64,000 nt of DNA from Flavobacterium cerinum (GTDB lineage: Bacteria > Bacteroidota > Bacteroidia > Flavobacteriales > Flavobacteriaceae). The notes under the pieces are model-generated. The model did no database searches, had not been told where the DNA came from, and saw only the letters and a program-made list of their open reading frames with translations. Location of the stretch: assembly GCF_024496085.1 (NCBI RefSeq), contig NZ_CP101751.1, positions 3,410,001 to 3,474,000 of the forward strand. The letters are read 5' to 3'. Positions 17,372 through 25,793 of this stretch are shown one piece after another (the first letter of the stretch is position 1; each line of letters begins with the position of its first letter). The translations under genes were made by a program, and so were the position numbers.

Positions 17372-17396
17372 TCTGCTGTGATCCGAATCGATACAA

Positions 17397-17424
17397 AACG
17401 CTTTCCGTTGGGAAAGCGTTTTTT
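17397..17424 (+). terminator. Intrinsic terminator of the peroxiredoxin operon
   Basis: A 10-bp perfect stem AACGCTTTCC / GGAAAGCGTT with loop GTTG, followed by TTTT. It lies 26 bases past the last stop codon. Confidence 0.9.
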
Positions 17425-17550
17425 GTTATACAACTGTTTTGACATCCTCATTTCGGTTATAAAAAATAAAAAACAATCAAACACCTTTATTTTTAATTCC
17501 ATAATCGCAAACTCATCTAAATTTAATTAGGCACTTTAAATCAAGTTTGT

Positions 17551-17558
17551 TATTTTTG
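17551..17558 (+). promoter_or_regulatory. -7 promoter element for sucC
   Basis: TATTTTTG matches TAnnTTTG, 34 bases before the sucC ATG. No convincing -33 TTTG at the normal distance. Confidence 0.55.
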
Positions 17559-17592
17559 TGGCACTTTATAATAAAGCTAAACGTATCAAATT

Positions 17593-18786
17593 ATGAATTT
17601 ACACGAATATCAAGGTAAAGAAATATTAGCGAGTCACGGTGTTAGAGTACAACGTGGTTATGTTGCTAACAATGCCGAGGAAGCTGTAGCAAAAGCAAAA
17701 CAAATAACTGCTGAAACCGGATCAGGTTGGCACGTAATCAAAGCGCAAATTCACGCCGGTGGACGTGGAAAAGGTGGTGGTGTGAAGTTAGCTAAAAACC
17801 TGGATCAGGTAAAAGAGATTTCAGAACAAATCATCGGAATGGATTTAATTACGCCACAAACTCCGCCGGAAGGTAAAAAAGTACATAAAGTATTGGTTGC
17901 TGAAGACGTTTACTACCCTGGTGAAAGTGAAACTTCAGAGTTTTATATGTCCGTTTTATTAAACAGAGGAAAAGGACGTAACATGATCATGTATTCTACC
18001 GAAGGCGGTATGGATATTGAAGAAGTTGCTGAAAAAACACCTCATCTTATCTTTACTGAAGAAATCGATCCTGCTGTAGGACTTCAAGGTTTTCAGGCTA
18101 GAAGAATCGCTTTTAACTTAGGTTTATCAGGTGATGCTTTTAAAGATATGGTAAAATTCGTAGCGGCTTTATACGATGCTTATGTTGGATCTGATGCTTC
18201 TCTATTCGAAATCAACCCGGTTTTAAAAACTTCTGACAATAAAATTTTAGCAGTAGATGCTAAAGTTGTTTTAGATGACAATGCATTATTCCGTCAGAAA
18301 GCGTATGCTGAAATGCGTGATATCCGTGAGGAAAATCCAATTGAAGTAGAAGCGAAAGAAGTAGGATTAAACTATGTTGACCTTGACGGTAACGTAGGAT
18401 GTATGGTTAACGGTGCCGGATTAGCTATGGCTACTATGGACTTAATCAAACATGCCGGATTTGAGCCTGCAAACTTCCTTGACGTAGGAGGAACTGCTGA
18501 CGCAAAACGTGTTGAAACTGCTTTCCGTATTATCTTAAAAGATCCGAACGTAAAAGCAATCTTAATCAATATCTTCGGAGGAATCGTTCGTTGTGACCGT
18601 GTTGCTCAAGGTGTTGTAGATGCTTATAAAAACATGGGAGACACTATCAATGTGCCGATCATCGTACGTTTACAAGGAACAAACGCTGAAATTGCTAAAG
18701 AATTGATCGACAATTCCGGTATGCCAATCTTATCAGCTGTAGAATTCCAGGAAGCTGCTGATCAAGTTAAAGCTGCCTTATCATAA
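17593..18786 (+). CDS. sucC: Succinyl-CoA synthetase (ADP-forming) beta subunit
   Basis: A 397-residue ATP-grasp protein, the expected length. The N-terminus MNLHEYQGKEILASHGV, the ATP-grasp loop AQIHAGGRGKGGGVKL, SLFEINPVLKT, and the C-terminal NIFGGIVRCDRVAQGV and GTNAEIAKELIDNSG blocks are all typical. With SucD it makes succinate, CoA and ATP from succinyl-CoA in the TCA cycle. sucD does not follow: a terminator comes 26 bases later and the next gene is convergent, so this organism has unlinked sucC and sucD. Confidence 0.97.
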   Translation: MNLHEYQGKEILASHGVRVQRGYVANNAEEAVAKAKQITAETGSGWHVIKAQIHAGGRGKGGGVKLAKNLDQVKEISEQIIGMDLITPQTPPEGKKVHKVLVAEDVYYPGESETSEFYMSVLLNRGKGRNMIMYSTEGGMDIEEVAEKTPHLIFTEEIDPAVGLQGFQARRIAFNLGLSGDAFKDMVKFVAALYDAYVGSDASLFEINPVLKTSDNKILAVDAKVVLDDNALFRQKAYAEMRDIREENPIEVEAKEVGLNYVDLDGNVGCMVNGAGLAMATMDLIKHAGFEPANFLDVGGTADAKRVETAFRIILKDPNVKAILINIFGGIVRCDRVAQGVVDAYKNMGDTINVPIIVRLQGTNAEIAKELIDNSGMPILSAVEFQEAADQVKAALS

Positions 18787-18811
18787 TTGATAAAAAACGT
18801 TATATAATTAT

Positions 18812-18842
18812 AAAGCCTGAGTTAAAACTCAGGCTTTTTTAT
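18812..18842. terminator. Bidirectional terminator between sucC and the DUF4269 gene
   Basis: A 12-bp perfect stem (AAAGCCTGAGTT / AACTCAGGCTTT) with a 2-base loop, T-run on the plus side and A-run on the other. It serves convergent genes. Confidence 0.9.
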
Positions 18843-18846
18843 TTCT

Positions 18847-19365
18847 TTATAACTCCAACAATCCTAAATACGGATCGCCTTTAATATTTAAAAGTTGAGC
18901 AAAGGCCGGTTCGGTTTTAATTCCGCTCTTTTTTAAAGCTATCACCGCTTCCCGAAACACTTCTCCCCTTTCCTGCAATAACCGGTACTCGATCAACATG
19001 TGTCGGTAACCGTTTTGCTCCCGGGTAGGTATGTTTTGTCCGAAGATTTCAATTTCAATAGCCTCGACAAAAAAGTTAGCGACTATCGTTTCAGCTCCTC
19101 CTATCTGCAATTCCTGCCATGAAAAATCTTTGTAACCGGAAAAATCAGCTATCAATTTTGCTATAAACAATTCTTTGTTTTGCCAATAACAACCAATGTC
19201 CAGATCGCTGGAATCAATCGCTATATCAATTGGAATAGTTCCGACCAGAATCGGATCAAAATCAGCTAGAATTTCAAAAATACGATGCGATGTTAAAATA
19301 GCATAACTTTTTTGTTGAAGCGCATTTCCTGTTTTCAGATAATCTAACGTATCAAATACAATCAA
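18847..19365 (-). CDS. DUF4269 protein, nucleotidyltransferase-like
   Basis: A 172-residue soluble protein. The segment VGTIPIDIAIDSSDLDIGC resembles the G-[TS]-x-x-x-x-D-[LI]-D-[IL] active loop of small nucleotidyltransferase-fold proteins, and DUF4269 is placed near that fold. The C-terminal half is helical (YRHMLIEYRLLQERGE). Substrate and reaction are unknown. It lies 3 bases after the DUF1456 gene on the same strand, so both are one transcript. Confidence 0.75.
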   Translation of the reverse strand: MIVFDTLDYLKTGNALQQKSYAILTSHRIFEILADFDPILVGTIPIDIAIDSSDLDIGCYWQNKELFIAKLIADFSGYKDFSWQELQIGGAETIVANFFVEAIEIEIFGQNIPTREQNGYRHMLIEYRLLQERGEVFREAVIALKKSGIKTEPAFAQLLNIKGDPYLGLLEL

Positions 19366-19368
19366 AGT

Positions 19369-19785
19369 TTACGAATTCTTATTTTTTCCGTTTTTATAAC
19401 GGATTTTCTCCACTATCGGTTCTTGTTTTTTCGGTTTAAAAGGTTTTTTGGCTGCCGGTTTTTGAGGTGCTTTCGGCTTATTCACAGGTGTCTTTGCCGC
19501 CGGCTTTACTCCTGTTTTCAGCGCCTCTTTATTTTGCCCCAATACTTCCATCGGGTTTTTCGGTTCTTCTTTCGTTCCTCTCAAATGAATAACCAATCCG
19601 TTAAGGAAGTTACGCAACACCTGATCGCCACATTCCATATATTTCGGATGATCGGCATTTCTGAAAAAATTCCCGATTTCCCCTTTAGAAATTCTAAAAT
19701 CAACCAATTCTAAAATTTCTACAATTTGATCATCGCGTAATTGTAATGCTACCCGAAGTTTCTTAAAAATATCATTATTTGTCAT
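19369..19785 (-). CDS. DUF1456 family protein (YehS-like) with Lys/Pro-rich tail
   Basis: A 138-residue protein. Residues 1-70 hold a DUF1456 unit (NDIFKKLRVALQLRDDQI, then ISKGEIGNFFRNADHPKY and LRNFLNGLVIHLRG). Two such units are usual in proteins like YehS; here the rest is replaced by a basic low-complexity tail rich in Lys, Pro and Ala (about 95-138) that may bind nucleic acid. Function unknown. It is the first gene of a two-gene unit with DUF4269 and diverges from the TerB-like gene. Confidence 0.78.
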   Translation of the reverse strand: MTNNDIFKKLRVALQLRDDQIVEILELVDFRISKGEIGNFFRNADHPKYMECGDQVLRNFLNGLVIHLRGTKEEPKNPMEVLGQNKEALKTGVKPAAKTPVNKPKAPQKPAAKKPFKPKKQEPIVEKIRYKNGKNKNS

Positions 19786-19850
19786 AGTCCAAATTTATCG
19801 TTCAAAGATACATAAAATCAACGGTCTCTTTTTTGAATCCGATTTTAATT

Positions 19851-19858
19851 TATTTTTG
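19851..19858 (+). promoter_or_regulatory. -7 promoter element for the TerB-like gene
   Basis: TATTTTTG, with TTTG at 19832-19835 upstream at 15-base spacing, shorter than the usual 17-23. It lies 14 bases before the ATG, so the leader is very short. Confidence 0.45.
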
Positions 19859-19872
19859 CAAAAAATATCCGA

Positions 19873-20274
19873 ATGAATACTTACGAGGAACGAATTAGCC
19901 TTTTATCTGAAATGATTGCTTTTGCCATTGTAGATGGCGAGCTTCACGATAATGAATACGATTTTCTGGCTTTGGTTGCCGAAGAACTAAATATTGAAAA
20001 GCCGGTTTTCCTTGAACTTTTCAGTAAGCGAAGTGAAATTATCCCTATTAAAGACGAGCACCAAAGGATCATGCAATTTTATCGTCTGGCACTATTGATG
20101 CATATTGATAATGTTTTACACGAACGGGAAATCACGGCAATTAATGAAATCGGAATCAAAATGGGACTGAATCCTATGGGAATCCGCAAAACCTTAAAAG
20201 CAATGGAGCAATCGCCCAACCGGATGATTGAGCCGTCTTATCTGATATGCGCTTTTGAAGAACAGCATAATTAA
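19873..20274 (+). CDS. TerB-like small helical protein
   Basis: A 133-residue all-helical protein. The segments LLSEMIAFAIVDGELHDNEY and then DFLALVAEELNIEK match the TerB pattern, in which an acidic DG-E--E loop binds metal; a second helical pair (AINEIGIKMGLNPMG) follows. Exact function unknown. It converges on uvrB with 21 bases between stops, and homologues beside uvrB are sometimes mislabelled excinuclease subunit B. The stop codon lies in the loop of a strong hairpin. Confidence 0.65.
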   Translation: MNTYEERISLLSEMIAFAIVDGELHDNEYDFLALVAEELNIEKPVFLELFSKRSEIIPIKDEHQRIMQFYRLALLMHIDNVLHEREITAINEIGIKMGLNPMGIRKTLKAMEQSPNRMIEPSYLICAFEEQHN

Positions 20275-20292
20275 CTGTTCTTCAAAACTCCT
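20255..20292 (+). terminator. Terminator overlapping the 3' end of the TerB-like gene
   Basis: An 11-bp perfect stem (TTGAAGAACAG at 20255-20265 with its complement at 20275-20285), then a short spacer and a T-rich run from 20290. The TAA stop at 20272-20274 sits in the loop, so the last codons double as the terminator arm. Confidence 0.7.
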
Positions 20293-20295
20293 TTT

Positions 20296-22284
20296 TTATA
20301 TTTTTTCTTGTAGTGTTTTTATTTCGTCACGTAATTTAGCGGCCTGCATAAAGTCCAGATCTTTAGCTGCTTTTTCCATCGCCTTGCGTTTTTCACGGAT
20401 TATTTTTTCAATCTCCGTTTTCGACAAATATGCTGTTTCCGACTCTGCCGCTATTTTCGCTGCTGTTTCATACTGATAAGAACCTACCTGATTTTTCGTA
20501 AGCGCACTTTCTATTTTTTTGTTGAGTGCTTTCGGGACGATATTGTTCTTCTCATTGTAGTTCATCTGTTTTACACGTCGGTAATTCGTCTCATCGATTG
20601 TTTTTTGCATACTATCGGTGATTTTATCAGCATACATAATCGCTTTACCGTTTATATTTCGTGCAGCACGTCCCACCGTTTGTGTCAGCGAACGATGACT
20701 TCTAAGAAAACCTTCTTTGTCTGCATCTAAAATCGCGACCAGTGATACTTCCGGTAAATCCAATCCTTCCCGCAGCAAGTTTACTCCAATCAAAACATCG
20801 AACAGACCTTTACGCAAATCCTGCATAATCTCCACCCTTTCCAATGTATCGACTTCAGAATGGATATATCGGCATCGAATGGATACTTTGGTCAGGTATT
20901 TAGTTAATTCTTCTGCCATACGTTTAGTCAACGTCGTTACTAAAACCCTTTCGTCGGCTTCACAACGCAACTGAATCTCTTCTATCAAATCATCAATCTG
21001 GTTCAAACTCGGACGTACTTCAATAATAGGATCCAATAAACCTGTCGGTCGGATAATCTGTTCCACATAGATTCCTTCCGACTTTTGTAATTCGTAATCT
21101 GCCGGTGTGGCCGAAACATAAATTACCTGATTTTGCAGGCTTTCAAATTCTTCAAATTTAAGGGGTCGGTTATCCATCGCTGCCGGCAAACGGAAACCAT
21201 ATTCCACTAAGTTTTCCTTACGCGAACGGTCACCTCCATACATGGCATGTACCTGAGAAATCGTAACGTGACTTTCATCGACGACCATAAGAAAATCTTC
21301 CGGAAAATAATCCAATAGACAGAACGGTCTTGTTCCCGGTGCTCTTCCGTCCAGATAACGGGAATAATTTTCAATTCCGGAACAATATCCCAATTCACGG
21401 ATCATTTCCAAATCAAAATTAGTTCGTTCTTCCAGACGCTTTGCTTCAAGATGCTTACCGATTTCTTTAAAATAGTCGACCTGTTTTACCAAATCCTGTT
21501 GAATTTCCCAAATAGCATTTTGTAATACATCCGGAGATGTCACAAACATATTAGCCGGGTAAATATTTAACTTATCATATTTTTCGATTACCAATGCCGT
21601 TTTAGGGTCAAATGCTTCGATTTCTTCAATTTCATCGCCAAAGAAATGAATTCGGAACGGATCATCAGCATAACTCGGATATACTTCAACGGTATCTCCC
21701 TTAATACGGAAAGTTCCGGGTGTAAACTCCGCTTCCGTCCGGGCATATAAACTTTGTACTAAACGGTGTAATAACTTTGTACGCGAAATCGTTTGATTTT
21801 GTTCGATTGATACGACGTTTTTCTGAAATTCCACCGGGTTACCGATACCGTACAGGCACGATACCGAGGCGACAACCAATACATCTCTCCTACCGGATAA
21901 AAGCGAAGAAGTTGTACTTAAACGCATTTTTTCCAATTCATCGTTGATCGATAAATCCTTTTCGATATAGGTTCCTGTTACCGGAATAAAGGCTTCCGGC
22001 TGATAATAGTCGTAATATGACACGAAATATTCCACCGCATTGTTCGGAAAGAATTGTTTGAATTCCGAATACAGCTGTGCCGCCAGTGTTTTATTGTGTG
22101 CCAGAACCAATGTCGGTCTTTGCACTTCCTGAATCACATTGGCTACTGTAAACGTTTTTCCGGATCCGGTTACACCTAACAGGGTTTGAAACTGTTCGCC
22201 GTTCGTAATACCGTTACTCAGTTTTTCTATTGCCTGTGGCTGATCGCCCATTGGCTTATAATCGGAAACTACCTGAAATTTCAT
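20296..22284 (-). CDS. uvrB: Excinuclease ABC subunit UvrB
   Basis: A 662-residue UvrB of standard length. Walker A GVTGSGKT is at 37-44, the DNA-gripping beta-hairpin region YFVSYYDYYQPEAF near 86-99, the helicase DESH box follows, and QTVGRAARN is motif VI. A UVR domain closes the protein (EKAAKDLDFMQAAKLRDEIK). It loads onto damaged DNA with UvrA and recruits UvrC for nucleotide excision repair. It is transcribed alone, with a -7 element just upstream of the ATG. Confidence 0.97.
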   Translation of the reverse strand: MKFQVVSDYKPMGDQPQAIEKLSNGITNGEQFQTLLGVTGSGKTFTVANVIQEVQRPTLVLAHNKTLAAQLYSEFKQFFPNNAVEYFVSYYDYYQPEAFIPVTGTYIEKDLSINDELEKMRLSTTSSLLSGRRDVLVVASVSCLYGIGNPVEFQKNVVSIEQNQTISRTKLLHRLVQSLYARTEAEFTPGTFRIKGDTVEVYPSYADDPFRIHFFGDEIEEIEAFDPKTALVIEKYDKLNIYPANMFVTSPDVLQNAIWEIQQDLVKQVDYFKEIGKHLEAKRLEERTNFDLEMIRELGYCSGIENYSRYLDGRAPGTRPFCLLDYFPEDFLMVVDESHVTISQVHAMYGGDRSRKENLVEYGFRLPAAMDNRPLKFEEFESLQNQVIYVSATPADYELQKSEGIYVEQIIRPTGLLDPIIEVRPSLNQIDDLIEEIQLRCEADERVLVTTLTKRMAEELTKYLTKVSIRCRYIHSEVDTLERVEIMQDLRKGLFDVLIGVNLLREGLDLPEVSLVAILDADKEGFLRSHRSLTQTVGRAARNINGKAIMYADKITDSMQKTIDETNYRRVKQMNYNEKNNIVPKALNKKIESALTKNQVGSYQYETAAKIAAESETAYLSKTEIEKIIREKRKAMEKAAKDLDFMQAAKLRDEIKTLQEKI

Positions 22285-22309
22285 TGGTTATCTTGAAGTT
22301 TAGCAGCTG

Positions 22310-22317
22310 CAAAGGTA
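22310..22317 (-). promoter_or_regulatory. -7 promoter element for uvrB
   Basis: TACCTTTG on the minus strand matches TAnnTTTG, 25 bases before the uvrB ATG. No clear -33 element. Confidence 0.5.
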
Positions 22318-22347
22318 CAAAGGAAAATACTAAATAAATGATAAACT

Positions 22348-23679
22348 TTAGCGCTCCTTCTTCGTTATATGTTCACTTTCAAAATACACTTTCGTTTTTT
22401 CATTCTGTACCCGGGATTTAATCCATTCGGAAATTTTTTCTTTGTCATTTGGTTTTAAAGCATTTTTTTCCGCTGAAAAAGTCACAATCGCCGTTTTCTC
22501 CGGTTCCGCACCACCGAATATAGCCGTTTCAGAAAAAGAACAGGAAGTTATTCCCGGATAAAGCGGTTTTATTTCGGCCAGTAATTGCTTTCCGATTTCT
22601 ATTCTGGCATTGATACTATCTTGTTTGCGTTTTCCTTCTTTTAATAAAAGCTGCATCCGATTGAGTTCACTTTGCAAACTTTCCACTTTAGACAAATTAT
22701 TATTATTGATTTCATCAAATGCCAATCCTTTCTGAATGGCAACACCGGAACTATCAATTTGAAAATCAATCGCTTTATTCAGAATATTCTTTTTGGTTTT
22801 ATCTGTTAATGCATTTCCGGCATACATCAGGGTTATTTTTCTTTTATTCGCATCGATTTCATTTTTCAACAAGTAATTCCCATCGTAAAAACTAACACTC
22901 TTTACAAATTGTTCCGCCTGTGTTGTAAACCGTTCATTCTTAACCAGTACATATCCGAAATAAATACTCGGAATAATCGTGATAAGAATTACAAACGATA
23001 CCCAACGGTTGACTTTTTTCTTTTGTTCTTCGTTTACCAGTGTCCGAATCGGAAATTTCAGCAATTGCGAGACCAGAACAGATGAAAGTGCGATAAACAC
23101 GGTATTAATCGTAAAAAGATAAAACGCTCCGAAAAAATAAGTCAGGTTAAACGTTGCCAAACCATATCCTGCAGTACATAAAGGCGGCATCAACGCAGTA
23201 GCAATAGCGACTCCGGGAATTACATTACCTTTCTGTTTGCTACTCATTGCAACAATTCCGGCCAATCCGCCGAATAAAGCAATCAATACATCGTAGATTG
23301 TCGGACTGGTTCTGGCCAATAACTCCGAATGCGCAGTCGAAACCGGACTAATCGTAAAATATAAAGTCGAAGCAATTAAACTGGCTATAACGGCAAATCC
23401 AAAGTTTTTAAATGCTTTCCGGAATAACAGAAAATTATAGGTGGCCAAACTATATCCCATTCCGTTTATCGGTCCCATTAACGGTGAGATTAACATCGCT
23501 CCGATAATCACGGCCGTTGAATTCATATTCAGACCAATAGACGCAACGAAGATGGCAAAAACCAGAATCCAGAGATTGGTTCCTTTAAAAATAACGTCCT
23601 TTTCGATATTCTCGTGAATTTTATCAAAGTCATCTACCTCTTTTTCCAGATTTAAATATTCCAGTATGCGTTTTACCAT
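22348..23679 (-). CDS. DUF389 (TIGR00341-type) membrane protein
   Basis: A 443-residue membrane protein. After a short cytoplasmic N-terminus come about six hydrophobic segments between residues 33 and 240, containing the family hallmarks NMNSTAVIIGAMLISPLMGP and GVAIATALMPPLCTAGYGLA. The C-terminal 200 residues are soluble, with a coiled-coil stretch (LSKVESLQSELNRMQLLLKE). DUF389 proteins have no proven transport role. The gene stands alone between uvrB and the agmatine deiminase-like gene. Confidence 0.88.
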   Translation of the reverse strand: MVKRILEYLNLEKEVDDFDKIHENIEKDVIFKGTNLWILVFAIFVASIGLNMNSTAVIIGAMLISPLMGPINGMGYSLATYNFLLFRKAFKNFGFAVIASLIASTLYFTISPVSTAHSELLARTSPTIYDVLIALFGGLAGIVAMSSKQKGNVIPGVAIATALMPPLCTAGYGLATFNLTYFFGAFYLFTINTVFIALSSVLVSQLLKFPIRTLVNEEQKKKVNRWVSFVILITIIPSIYFGYVLVKNERFTTQAEQFVKSVSFYDGNYLLKNEIDANKRKITLMYAGNALTDKTKKNILNKAIDFQIDSSGVAIQKGLAFDEINNNNLSKVESLQSELNRMQLLLKEGKRKQDSINARIEIGKQLLAEIKPLYPGITSCSFSETAIFGGAEPEKTAIVTFSAEKNALKPNDKEKISEWIKSRVQNEKTKVYFESEHITKKER

Positions 23680-23753
23680 AAGCCCACTTTTTTAATGTTC
23701 CTTATATCATTATTTTTTTTATTCTTTATTTCTCCACAACCGGTATTGGTTAT

Positions 23754-24893
23754 TTAATTTGCGGGTTGCTGTTGTGTCACACAATGCACCATCCCTCCGT
23801 TTTCATACAAATTTCTTACATCTATACCCACGACAGTCCTTGTAGGATATAGTGTTTGTATTATTCCATTGGCCACAGCGTCATTCGGATCGTTATAATT
23901 AGGAACTAATATTTTATTATTTGCGATATAATAATTGATATAGGATCCTTTATAGCCTAAATCCGTTCCATCCGTTTTTTTGACATTGTGTAAGGTTAAG
24001 GGGACTTTTAAAAAAGTGTAGGGATTCCCGTTTTTGTCTTTCGCACTGAACAATTTATTGATATCGCTTTGCTTTACATCGAAGTCAAGTAAATCGTCAG
24101 TATTCATTGTCACGATCGTCGAAGCATTTCCAAATCGCGCAAAACCGTCAATATGTTGATCGGTAAGTTCTAATCCGGCTTGTCCGTCGAGCCAGATAAA
24201 ATTTGTTACACCAAGGTATTTAGAAAATAGTTCCTCCGCTTGAGCTTGTGTCATACCCGGATTTCTATTATTGTTCAAAATAGAACTTTTACAAGCCATT
24301 AAAGTTCCTTTTCCGTCAATTTCTACACTTCCACCCTCGTTTATCATAATAGAATTGATATCGACAACTTTTATATTTTGATCCTTACCTATTTTTGAAG
24401 GAATGCTATTGCAGTTTGTAAACTGAATCGGATCACCAGATTGATCATCTATTTTTTCTCCCCATGCATTGAAGCCCCAATCCTGAATGACTAAATTGCC
24501 ATTTTTATCACGTACATATATCGGACCATTATCTCTTATCCAAACGTCATCGGTTTTATAGATCTTAAAATCGACATTAGTAAGCGGAATACCCGCAGAA
24601 TTCAGTAATCCGGTGATTCTGTTTTTTTCGGCTTCATTATAGGCTATAATATGCACTTTTTCACTGGTCACCAACGCCTGAGTCATTGCAATCCAGGTAG
24701 GATCCAAACTGTTTCGATAGGCTACTCCATATTGATATTGATGTGGCCATTGAAGCCATGTTCCTTCATGCTTTTCGCTTTCTTCCGGCATCGTATAACG
24801 ATTTTCGGTTTCGGGAGGATTCTGGTCTTCATTTTTACCACAAGAGCCGCAAAAAGTTAATAATGTCATAATTACTACAACTGATTTATTCAT
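23754..24893 (-). CDS. Exported agmatine deiminase / peptidylarginine deiminase family protein
   Basis: A 379-residue member of the PAD_porph (agmatine deiminase) family. Active-site blocks are present: WLQWPHQ, DVWIRDNGPIYV, INEGGSVEIDG, DQHIDGFARF (His/Asp of the HxDG motif), and Cys371 in NGGMVHCVTQQQP. Cytoplasmic agmatine deiminases lack a leader, but here MNKSVVVIMTLLTFCGSCGK looks like a lipoprotein signal (lipid Cys probably Cys18), so it likely acts outside the cytoplasm. A longer frame starts at 24932 but adds 13 residues that spoil the signal peptide. No putrescine genes (aguB, speA) adjoin, so agmatine as substrate is inferred. Confidence 0.82.
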   Translation of the reverse strand: MNKSVVVIMTLLTFCGSCGKNEDQNPPETENRYTMPEESEKHEGTWLQWPHQYQYGVAYRNSLDPTWIAMTQALVTSEKVHIIAYNEAEKNRITGLLNSAGIPLTNVDFKIYKTDDVWIRDNGPIYVRDKNGNLVIQDWGFNAWGEKIDDQSGDPIQFTNCNSIPSKIGKDQNIKVVDINSIMINEGGSVEIDGKGTLMACKSSILNNNRNPGMTQAQAEELFSKYLGVTNFIWLDGQAGLELTDQHIDGFARFGNASTIVTMNTDDLLDFDVKQSDINKLFSAKDKNGNPYTFLKVPLTLHNVKKTDGTDLGYKGSYINYYIANNKILVPNYNDPNDAVANGIIQTLYPTRTVVGIDVRNLYENGGMVHCVTQQQPAN

Positions 24894-25058
24894 ATCAAGA
24901 TCTTTTAACAGTACATCAAAAAAATAGTACATGATAACAACAGATCCGCTTTACCACTTCTATAATTTCTCTTAAAGATAGTGATTTGTGTAAAATATCA
25001 CAAAAATTACTTTTTACTTATAAATACTAACAAAAAGAAATTACTTATAAATAAAAAA

Positions 25059-25080
25059 GGCTGTCTATAATTAGGCAGCC
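25059..25080. terminator. Hairpin matching the valS terminator in inverted orientation
   Basis: An 8-bp stem (GGCTGTCT / AGGCAGCC) with a 6-base loop. Read on the plus strand it equals the minus-strand valS terminator hairpin (26344-26365) at 21 of 22 positions. No gene ends into it closely from the left. Confidence 0.65.
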
Positions 25081-25114
25081 TTACTTGACAGTATCAGAAG
25101 TTTTTTATTTTAAA
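25076..25114. repeat. Left copy of duplicated valS 3' end
   Basis: 39 bases matching 26361-26399 with two mismatches; the last 25 (25090-25114) are identical. The right copy contains the valS stop codon and last codon, so this is a detached duplicate of the end of valS. Confidence 0.85.
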
Positions 25115-25165
25115 GTTTTCAGAAAAAAACGGTATCTATTGAATACTAAGCTTTTAAAATATCCC

Positions 25166-25218
25166 GCAAAACTTATGAAATATAACCCTTCAGGATTATG
25201 AAACTTATAATTACGACT
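25166..25218. repeat. Diverged 53-bp repeat, copy A
   Basis: Aligns without gaps to 25794-25846 with 43 of 53 bases identical; eight of the ten differences are transitions. The two copies flank the beta-flower gene in direct orientation. No ORF or known site is recognised in it. Confidence 0.75.
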
Positions 25219-25299
25219 CATCAATGATGTTGTATTATAAAACTTTTTAGAAAGTGTTGGAAAGTAAAAATGCCACACAAAGATTATTGTCGCAACGAA

Positions 25300-25710
25300 T
25301 CAATCTAGCTTAAAAAAGAAAAAAACTACGGCTGCCCATTCTTTTTTAACTCCTCTTGCGTAGCCAATTGTTGAACGACTGCTGTTTTCTACGGTTCCAT
25401 CATCTTTGATATAACCAATTGTTGAGCGACTGCTGTTTTCTACAGTTCCATCTTTTTTTACATAACCTATAGTAGAACGGCTTTTGTTTTCGATAGTACC
25501 ATCGCTTTTGATATAACCAATTGTACTTCGGCTTTTATCTTCAATTGTGCCGTCATTTTTAATGTAACCTACCGTAGAACGACTGCTGTTTTCGATCGTA
25601 CCGTCACTTTTTATATAACCTGTAGTACTACGATTTCCCGATTCTATAGTTTGTGCTTTTACAATGGAAAGACTGAACAAAAGGAAACAAATGAATAGTG
25701 TTTTTTTCAT
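25300..25710 (-). CDS. Secreted 5-fold beta-flower-like repeat protein
   Basis: A 136-residue exported protein. The signal peptide ends SIVKAQ (about residue 20). Five consecutive 17-residue units of the form RST(I/V/T)GYIK-DGT(I/V)E(N/D)-S follow (about 27-111), a sixth incomplete unit RSTIGYARG, and a hydrophobic ending AAVVFFFFKLD. This layout matches what I recall of 5-fold beta-flower proteins of Bacteroidota, in which each unit gives one beta-hairpin blade. Function unknown. At DNA level it is a 51-bp tandem repeat. A promoter lies at 25757-25784. It sits inside the candidate inserted segment. Confidence 0.72.
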   Translation of the reverse strand: MKKTLFICFLLFSLSIVKAQTIESGNRSTTGYIKSDGTIENSSRSTVGYIKNDGTIEDKSRSTIGYIKSDGTIENKSRSTIGYVKKDGTVENSSRSTIGYIKDDGTVENSSRSTIGYARGVKKEWAAVVFFFFKLD

Positions 25711-25756
25711 GGTTTTTAAATTTAATAAGATGTATTTAGATTCTTGGCATCATGTA

Positions 25757-25784
25757 TAAAGATAATGAGTTTTATTGAAGACAA
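25757..25784 (-). promoter_or_regulatory. Promoter of the beta-flower-like gene
   Basis: On the minus strand TTG (25784-25782), 17-base spacer, then TATCTTTA (25764-25757), one base off TAnnTTTG. It lies 46 bases before the ATG. Confidence 0.55.
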
Positions 25785-25793
25785 TCTACAATA

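Larger units (their letters stand above)
24894..25299. other. Gap without a gene: left repeat boundary of the valS-side insertion
   Basis: About 400 bases with no credible ORF. It holds a hairpin at 25059-25080, the left copy of the valS 3' end (25076-25114) and the left copy of a 53-bp repeat (25166-25218). The rest is AT-rich and featureless. Confidence 0.6.

Noticed and set aside
25375..25660. Regular 51-bp DNA repeats resembling a CRISPR-like array
   Set aside because: They are contiguous without spacers, keep one reading frame and encode the 17-residue units of a secreted protein.
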